From positions 1 to 9,504 of the forward strand of contig JAEWHN010000163.1 of the NCBI GenBank assembly GCA_023387775.1: a DNA stretch of 9,504 bases, written 5' to 3'. Within the stretch, counting starts at the first letter, position 1, and every line of letters begins with the position of its first letter. The notes below the pieces were generated by a model. The model made no database searches, was not told the origin of the DNA, and saw only the letters and a program-made list of their open reading frames with translations. This document shows positions 1 to 4,277 of this stretch, piece by piece. The position numbers and the translations under genes are program-made. The DNA comes from Pseudomonadota bacterium (lineage in GTDB: Bacteria > Pseudomonadota > Alphaproteobacteria > Rhizobiales > Rhizobiaceae).

Positions 1-616
1 CCCCGGCTTCCTTTAGAAGCAGGATCTGTTCGTCGCGCCGCACGATCGCGATGGGGCGAAACCCTTCGTCCTTCGCCACGCCCATGATCAGCTTCGACAG
101 CTGACTGGCGCCGGCGGTGAGCACGAAGGCCTTCTGGCGCTCCTCGCGCACGATGTCGAACATGGCGAGCGCGGTGAGCGGGTTGACGATCAGCGCCGCG
201 CCATCCTCGTCGCGCACGCCATCGATCAGCGGAATGCAGGCGGCGGCGTCGGTCATCGCATAGTCGGCCCACGAGCCCCAACTGCCGGTTCCGGTGGCAA
301 ACGCCACGCGCTTGCCCGCCATCTGCCGCGCGGGCGGATCATCGCCGGTGGCGACCACCGTGCCGACGCCCTCGAAGCCCGCCGGCCGGTCCTTCACGCG
401 CGGCTGGCCATACTGCCCCTTGATGAACATGACGTCTGAGGGATTGATTGAGGCGAGACCCACCTTGATCAGCACCTGCGTCGCCCTCGGCTGCGGCACG
501 GCGATGCGACCGGCCGCAACATAAGGCCCCATCGCTTCTAGCACCGTGCCTGAGGGCGTGGCCGCGTAGCCGTCATTGGTCACGAGCAGTGCGTTCATTT
601 CGGAAGGAATGGCCAT
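1..616 (-). CDS. Zinc-free quinone oxidoreductase / MDR-family dehydrogenase (3' end cut by the window)
   Basis: Seen: an open frame of 205 codons runs from an ATG at 616 to the left edge without a stop, so the C-terminal part is missing. An AGGGAG ribosome site lies seven bases before the ATG. The N-terminal half is a GroES-like medium-chain dehydrogenase domain with INPSDVMFIKGQYG near residues 57-70 and PAGFEGVGTVVATG near 78-91. A Rossmann-type stretch, VLTAGASQLSKLI near 165-177, starts the NAD(P)H-binding domain. The cysteine and histidine zinc ligands of true alcohol dehydrogenases are not evident. Family knowledge: proteins of this type reduce quinones or enoyl thioesters with NAD(P)H and are often loosely labelled zinc-binding dehydrogenase. 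Inferred: a cytosolic NAD(P)H-dependent reductase, substrate unknown. It is divergent from the MaoC-type gene, which would fit acyl-CoA or carbonyl metabolism but does not prove a link. The family is sure, the substrate is not. Confidence 0.88.
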   Translation of the reverse strand, partial: MAIPSEMNALLVTNDGYAATPSGTVLEAMGPYVAAGRIAVPQPRATQVLIKVGLASINPSDVMFIKGQYGQPRVKDRPAGFEGVGTVVATGDDPPARQMAGKRVAFATGTGSWGSWADYAMTDAAACIPLIDGVRDEDGAALIVNPLTALAMFDIVREERQKAFVLTAGASQLSKLIMGVAKDEGFRPIAIVRRDEQILLLKEAG

Positions 617-811
617 GGCGAAGCTCCCTTGAGGGCGAATTTGCCGGGTGGCAGAAAGAATAGGGGCGGCGGGCGCCGAAGGCGAGGCCGCCGCGATATC
701 GGGCTTGAAGTCTGGGTCCCCACGCCCGGATGACAATGACGGCGCAAGGCTGTATCTGTGCTGCGCTTTGGGCACGAACCGCCCTGCCCCCGACTTGAAG
801 AGGCGAGTTTC
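617..811. other. Divergent intergenic region with nested hairpin and repeat-like stretch
   Basis: This gap separates the minus-strand dehydrogenase from the plus-strand MaoC-type gene and must hold promoters for both. A 6-bp GC stem (GGCGGC at 665-670 with GCCGCC at 687-692) encloses a smaller CGCC-GAA-GGCG stem-loop at 674-684. A stretch at 711-740 (TCTGGGTCCCC, then CGGATGAC) resembles degenerate copies of a palindromic intergenic repeat common in alphaproteobacteria. No promoter matches CTTGAC-N17-CTATAT well. The best plus-strand candidate is GATGAC, 17 bases, GTATCT around 728-756, which is weak. No convincing gene is seen here. Confidence 0.4.
798..803 (+). promoter_or_regulatory. Ribosome binding site supporting a TTG start for the MaoC-type gene
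   Basis: AAGAGG lies eight bases before the TTG at 812. The protein from that TTG begins MKTITIDQLLSG, as expected for this family. The upstream in-frame ATG at 758 would add 18 residues that do not look like the family N-terminus. Confidence 0.55.
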
Positions 812-1303
812 TTGAAGACGATTACCATCGACCAGCTCCTGTCCGGCGTCGGCACCGAGGTTGGCGTTTCACCCTGGCGCACGGTCACCCAGACGATGAT
901 CGACCAGTTCGCCGATGCGACCGACGACCATCAGTTCATCCATTGCGACCCTGAGCGCGCCGCCCGCGAAACGCCCTTCGGCGGCACCATTGCTCACGGC
1001 TTCCTGACGCTGTCGCTGCTCTCCGCCATGACCTACGAGACCATCCCCCGCGTCGAGGGCGGTGACATGGGCATCAATGCGGGCTTCGAAAACCTCAAAT
1101 TCGTGGCGCCGGTGAAGACCGGTTCGCGCATCCGCACCCGTTTCTTCCTCGCCGACGTGAAGGTGCGCCCCTCCGGCTGGATCCAGATCAGCCACGACGT
1201 GACCATCGAGATCGAGAACTCGAAGAAGCCGGCGCTGACCGCGCGCTGGCTGACGCTGACCTTCGTGGCACCCGAAGACGATGCAGCTCCGGCGCAGGGC
1301 TGA
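812..1303 (+). CDS. MaoC-family dehydratase/hydratase (hotdog fold)
   Basis: The product is a 163-residue single-domain hotdog protein, the usual length for bacterial MaoC-like (R)-specific enoyl-CoA hydratases and NodN-like proteins. Seen: the hydratase signature DDHQFIHCDPERAA near residues 38-51 supplies the expected catalytic Asp (about D39) and His (H44). The conserved GGTIAHGFLTLSLL follows near 57-70. Family knowledge: the Asp/His pair adds water to or removes it from 2-enoyl thioesters, usually as a homodimer in the cytosol. The substrate here is not determined. The start is chosen as TTG at 812 because of the AAGAGG site and family-like N-terminus. An ATG at 758 is the alternative and would give 181 residues. 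The gene is divergent from an enoyl/quinone reductase-like gene, so a shared role in acyl-CoA turnover is possible but is only inference. Confidence 0.9.
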   Translation: MKTITIDQLLSGVGTEVGVSPWRTVTQTMIDQFADATDDHQFIHCDPERAARETPFGGTIAHGFLTLSLLSAMTYETIPRVEGGDMGINAGFENLKFVAPVKTGSRIRTRFFLADVKVRPSGWIQISHDVTIEIENSKKPALTARWLTLTFVAPEDDAAPAQG

Positions 1304-1477
1304 CATCGCTGCCGCCATTCCTGCCCGGAGCGCGCTCCCGTCATTAGATCGAGGTTGTAAAACCAAAGCATTGCTATCCCTCCTCCCATGGCAGGCGTAA
1401 AATCGTCTTGCTAACCCGAGGCCGCTCTCCCTTGCGTGCGGGGAGCAGCCACGGTGAACCGTCCGGGAGGACACACA
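1304..1477. other. Intergenic region between the MaoC-type gene and the MFS transporter
   Basis: This 174-base gap holds the palindrome GGAGCGCGCTCC at 1327-1338. It could be a weak 4-bp hairpin, but no T-run follows, so it is not a convincing terminator. A second hairpin, GCTCTCCC (1424-1431) with GGGGAGC (1440-1446), makes seven pairs around one bulged T and would sit in the leader of the transporter mRNA. Transporter expression presumably starts here, but no promoter hexamer pair fits well. Confidence 0.35.
1465..1470 (+). promoter_or_regulatory. Ribosome binding site fixing the MFS transporter start
   Basis: GGGAGG ends seven bases before the ATG at 1478. This favours that ATG over the in-frame upstream start at 1436, which would add 14 residues unlike the family N-terminus. 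Confidence 0.8.
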
Positions 1478-3364
1478 ATGGCTGTTACCGCGAGTGCGGG
1501 ATCGTCCCCGCGCGGCATGACCCGCGAGGAGAAGAAGGTCATCTTCGCTTCCTCGCTGGGCACCGTCTTCGAATGGTACGACTTCTACCTCTATGGCTCG
1601 CTGGCGGTCTTCATCGGCGCCGCCTTCTTCAGCGAGTATCCGGAGGCCACGCGCAACATCTTCGCGCTGCTGGCGTTTGCCGCCGGCTTCCTGGTGCGCC
1701 CCTTCGGCGCGCTGGTGTTCGGCCGCATCGGCGACCTTGTCGGCCGCAAATATACCTTCCTCATCACCATTCTGATCATGGGGTCATCCACCTTCCTGGT
1801 CGGCTTGTTGCCGGGCTCGGCGTCCATCGGCTTCGCCGCGCCGGTCATCCTGATCGCGCTGCGCATGCTGCAGGGGCTGGCGCTCGGCGGCGAATATGGC
1901 GGGGCGGCGACCTATGTGGCCGAACACGCGCCCAACGACCGGCGCGGCTACTACACCTCATGGATCCAGACCACCGCCACGCTCGGCCTGTTCCTGTCGC
2001 TCATCATCATCCTGGTGGTGCAAAGCTGGCTCGGGCCGGACGTCTTCAAGGCCTGGGGTTGGCGCATTCCGTTCATTGTTTCGGTGGTGCTGCTGGGCAT
2101 CTCGGTGTGGATTCGCCTGTCGCTGAGCGAGTCTCCGGCCTTCAGGCGCATGAAGCAGGAGGGCAGAGGTTCCAAGGCGCCGCTGAAAGAAGCCTTCGGC
2201 CAATGGAAGAACGCCAAAATCGCGCTGCTGGCCCTGTTCGGCCTCACTGCCGGCCAGGCCGTGGTTTGGTATTGCGGCCAGTTCTACGCGCTGTTCTTCC
2301 TGCAGAACGTGCTCAAGGTCGACGCCTTCTCTGTCAACGTCATGATCGCGATCGCGCTTGCCATCGGCTCCATCTTCTTCGTGGTCTTCGGCTGGCTGTC
2401 CGACAAGATCGGCCGCAAGCCGATCATCATGGCCGGGCTGGCGCTGGCCGTCGTCACCTACTTCCCGCTGTTCAAGGCAATGACCTGGGCCGCCAACCCG
2501 GCGCTGGCCACTGCCCAGCAGAATGTGAAGGCGCATGTGACCGCAGCACCTGGCGACTGCAAGTTCCAGTTCAACCCCACCGGCACGGCAAAGTTCACCA
2601 CGTCCTGCGACATCGCCACAGCGTTCCTCACCAACAACTCGGTGCCTTATGACGTGGTCGCAACCGCGGCCCCCGGCACCCCGGCCGTGGTCAGGATCGG
2701 CAACGAGACGATCGAATCCTACGATGCGATCGCCGCCGGCGACCAGGCCAAGGCTAAGCAGGCAACCTTCGCCAAGGGGGTGAACACCGCACTGCACGAC
2801 GCGGGCTATCCGCTGATGCGTGAGATGTCGAAGGTGCCCGAGGCAAAGCTCGACGCCTTCGTGGTCGCCAACCCGGAACTGAAGCTCGACGCGGCCGCCA
2901 TCCGCGCCGGAGAGAAGACGATGGTGCCCGTGGCCGATCTGATCGCCAGCAAGGCGCTGACGCCCGAAGAAGCCGGCGGGGCGACCGAAATGGCGGTTTA
3001 CGCCATTCCCGCCAGCGGCGCCTTCAAGATGGTCGCAAATCCCGCGGCGGTGAACTGGCCGATGATCATCGGCATCCTGTTCATCCTCGTGCTCTATGTC
3101 ACCATGGTCTACGGGCCCATCGCCGCGATCCTGGTCGAGATGTTCCCGACCCGCATCCGTTACACCGGCATGTCGCTGCCCTACCACATCGGCAATGGCT
3201 GGTTCGGCGGCCTGCTGCCGGCCACCGTCTTCGCCATGAGCGCCTACAAGGGCGATATCTACTACGGCCTCTGGTACCCGATCGTGGTCGCGGCGATGAC
3301 ATTCATCATCGGCATGATCTTCGTGAAGGAAACCAAGGGCATCGACCTCCACGCCATCGACTAG
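1478..3364 (+). CDS. MFS transporter, metabolite:H+ symporter (MHS) type, with large periplasmic insertion
   Basis: The 628-residue protein carries MHS-family marks: EWYDFYLYG near residues 32-40, the loop 2-3 motif GRIGDLVGRK at 82-91, RMLQGLALGGEYGG near 129-142, and the second-half copy GWLSDKIGRK at 305-314. Twelve hydrophobic segments can be drawn. Family knowledge: MHS members (ProP, shikimate, citrate and dicarboxylate carriers) are proton-coupled inner-membrane importers of about 430-550 residues. Seen as odd: about 190 mostly hydrophilic residues (roughly 336-526) lie between TM9 and TM10, a loop that should face the periplasm because the preceding GRK loop is cytosolic. The insert holds two cysteines, C361 and C377, that could form a disulfide. 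TM10-12 then follow normally to the stop. Substrate unknown. The convergent sarcosine oxidase operon makes a betaine- or organic-acid-like substrate imaginable but not shown. Confidence 0.93.
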   Translation: MAVTASAGSSPRGMTREEKKVIFASSLGTVFEWYDFYLYGSLAVFIGAAFFSEYPEATRNIFALLAFAAGFLVRPFGALVFGRIGDLVGRKYTFLITILIMGSSTFLVGLLPGSASIGFAAPVILIALRMLQGLALGGEYGGAATYVAEHAPNDRRGYYTSWIQTTATLGLFLSLIIILVVQSWLGPDVFKAWGWRIPFIVSVVLLGISVWIRLSLSESPAFRRMKQEGRGSKAPLKEAFGQWKNAKIALLALFGLTAGQAVVWYCGQFYALFFLQNVLKVDAFSVNVMIAIALAIGSIFFVVFGWLSDKIGRKPIIMAGLALAVVTYFPLFKAMTWAANPALATAQQNVKAHVTAAPGDCKFQFNPTGTAKFTTSCDIATAFLTNNSVPYDVVATAAPGTPAVVRIGNETIESYDAIAAGDQAKAKQATFAKGVNTALHDAGYPLMREMSKVPEAKLDAFVVANPELKLDAAAIRAGEKTMVPVADLIASKALTPEEAGGATEMAVYAIPASGAFKMVANPAAVNWPMIIGILFILVLYVTMVYGPIAAILVEMFPTRIRYTGMSLPYHIGNGWFGGLLPATVFAMSAYKGDIYYGLWYPIVVAAMTFIIGMIFVKETKGIDLHAID

Positions 3365-3381
3365 GCGCAACAAAACCAAGA

Positions 3382-3411
3382 AGCCCCGGCCGCAAGCGAT
3401 GCGCCGGGGCT
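3382..3411. terminator. Likely bidirectional rho-independent terminator
   Basis: AGCCCCGGC (3382-3390) pairs perfectly with GCCGGGGCT (3403-3411) across a 12-base loop, giving a 9-bp GC-rich stem. It lies 17 bases after the transporter stop and 32 bases beyond the 65-residue ORF's stop. On the plus strand it is followed at some distance by TCTTTTC. On the minus strand a T-rich stretch (TCTTGGTTTTGTTG) follows directly, so the minus direction looks stronger. It sits where two convergent transcripts meet. Confidence 0.8.
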
Positions 3412-3443
3412 ACATGGTCTTTTCGCAGGGGAAGATGGGCCGG

Positions 3444-3641
3444 CTATTTCTTCGGCTTCGGCCCGCCGGGAATAGAGGTCGAGATGACGGAAACCGGGTC
3501 GCTGGCCGGGAACGTGTCTTCGAGGCCTTCCTCGAGCTTCTCTTCCTTCGTCTCCTCTTGCGCGCGCTGCTCCTTTTCCAGCGAGCGCACAGCAGGAGAT
3601 TTCTTGGCTTCGGAACTCGGTTGCTGGGTTGGTTTCGGCAT
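3444..3641 (-). CDS. Small uncharacterised protein with EGLEDTFPASDP motif
   Basis: This 65-residue hydrophilic protein has no signal peptide, membrane segment or cysteine. Residues 1-35 are rich in Lys, Glu and Gln and could form a short charged helix. Residues 36-52 are LEEGLEDTFPASDPVSV, a motif I recognise from many unnamed small proteobacterial proteins, to which I can assign no function. The tail is Pro/Lys-rich (GGPKPKK). The start at 3641 is chosen because a perfect AAGGAGGG lies eight bases upstream. An upstream in-frame start at 3671 lacks this. It begins 60 bases after soxG on the same strand, with no terminator between, and is followed by the strong hairpin at 3382-3411, so it is probably the last cistron of the sox transcript. 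A direct role in sarcosine metabolism is not implied, because this motif occurs in many contexts. The gene is probably real, its function unknown. Confidence 0.8.
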   Translation of the reverse strand: MPKPTQQPSSEAKKSPAVRSLEKEQRAQEETKEEKLEEGLEDTFPASDPVSVISTSIPGGPKPKK

Positions 3642-3701
3642 GGCGCTTACCCTCCTTGCTTCAAAGGACAAACGCCAGCCGTGTATCTATGGTTCCGCGC
3701 C
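3642..3701 (-). repeat. Imperfect inverted repeat bracketing the soxG-small ORF junction
   Basis: Read on the mRNA (minus) strand, GGCGC-nnn-ACC directly after the soxG stop can pair with GGT-nn-GCGCC directly before the ATG of the 65-residue ORF. That is eight pairs with a small internal loop, closing a loop of about 39 bases. The paired ACC contacts the end of the ribosome site. It could be a chance GC match. Confidence 0.4.
3650..3657 (-). promoter_or_regulatory. Strong ribosome binding site of the 65-residue ORF
   Basis: AAGGAGGG on the minus strand, eight bases before the ATG at 3641, is a full match to the anti-Shine-Dalgarno sequence and decides the start. Its last G bases and the following T fall in the right arm of the inverted repeat at 3642-3701. 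Confidence 0.85.
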
Positions 3702-4277
3702 TCAGGCGGCCGCGTCGGTCGCCGCCTGCGCCAGGAAGGCGAAGACGTAATCCGAGAACGAACGCCAGCACTCCACCTGGAACGCATCCTCGGCCGTGCG
3801 CAGCAGCACGATCTCGACCTTGCCCAATACGGTGCGCGAGCAGGCCCCTACCGGGAACGCCGCCAGCGACAGGTCCTGCGGGCAGCCGGCATTGACGCAG
3901 GCAGCAGCCGCCGGCCCGGTCACCGAGATGCCGACGTTGCGGTGCGATATGCCGACCGCCGAATGCAACTGCTTGACGCCGGCGCAGTCCGCCAGCGGGT
4001 CGCCGCCGGCCTCGTCGATGACCAGCCATTCGTCCGGGCCGAGCCAGAGCGCGGTGCGGCCGTCCTTGACTGCGGACGTCTTCGGCGCCTTGGGCAACGT
4101 CACGCCTAGCGCCTTGGAAAGGGCTGCGACGGAAGCGGCCGGGGCGCGCAGCGAGATGCGCTCGGCCGGCGCAAGCACGGCAAGCTTGACACCCTTGGCG
4201 GAGAATTCGCGGCCAGCCTGTGCCGGGGCGCGCGCCGCGCTCGCTGCTGCGGCGGTCGTGGTTGAAGCATTAGCCAT
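3702..4277 (-). CDS. soxG: Sarcosine oxidase subunit gamma
   Basis: The 191-residue protein is the gamma subunit of heterotetrameric (alpha-beta-gamma-delta) sarcosine oxidase. Seen: after an Ala/Thr-rich low-complexity N-terminus (about residues 1-22), the family core shows ALWLGPDEWLVID in the middle, then LHSAVGISHRNVGISVTGP, and VECWRSFSDYVFAFL near the C-terminus. Family knowledge: gamma is related in fold to the folate-binding region of the alpha subunit and GcvT, and packs against alpha in the complex. It has no cofactor of its own. The ATG at 4277 overlaps the last 8 bases of soxA, and its ribosome site (GGGAG) lies inside soxA, indicating translational coupling. It is the last sox cistron. 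The only oddity is the N-terminal Ala-rich extension, which may be a flexible linker. Confidence 0.95.
   Translation of the reverse strand: MANASTTTAAAASAARAPAQAGREFSAKGVKLAVLAPAERISLRAPAASVAALSKALGVTLPKAPKTSAVKDGRTALWLGPDEWLVIDEAGGDPLADCAGVKQLHSAVGISHRNVGISVTGPAAAACVNAGCPQDLSLAAFPVGACSRTVLGKVEIVLLRTAEDAFQVECWRSFSDYVFAFLAQAATDAAA

Noticed and set aside
1327..1338. Palindrome GGAGCGCGCTCC as a terminator for the MaoC-type gene
   Set aside because: With a realistic loop only four pairs remain, and no T-run follows.
1408..2652. Plus-strand 414-codon frame overlapping the start of the MFS gene
   Set aside because: Its composition (Arg, His, Gly-rich) shows no family features. The transporter frame explains the same DNA and has a good ribosome site.
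1958..3379. Long minus-strand open frame antisense to the MFS gene
   Set aside because: It is His/Asp/Gly/Arg-rich with no recognisable domain and lies wholly over a clearly coding frame. Such frames arise from GC-rich third codon positions.
3666..3674. GGACAAACG also occurs here, matching the left arm of the dyad at 9127
   Set aside because: A single 9-base match without the second arm is expected by chance in a window of this size and does not make a second operator.
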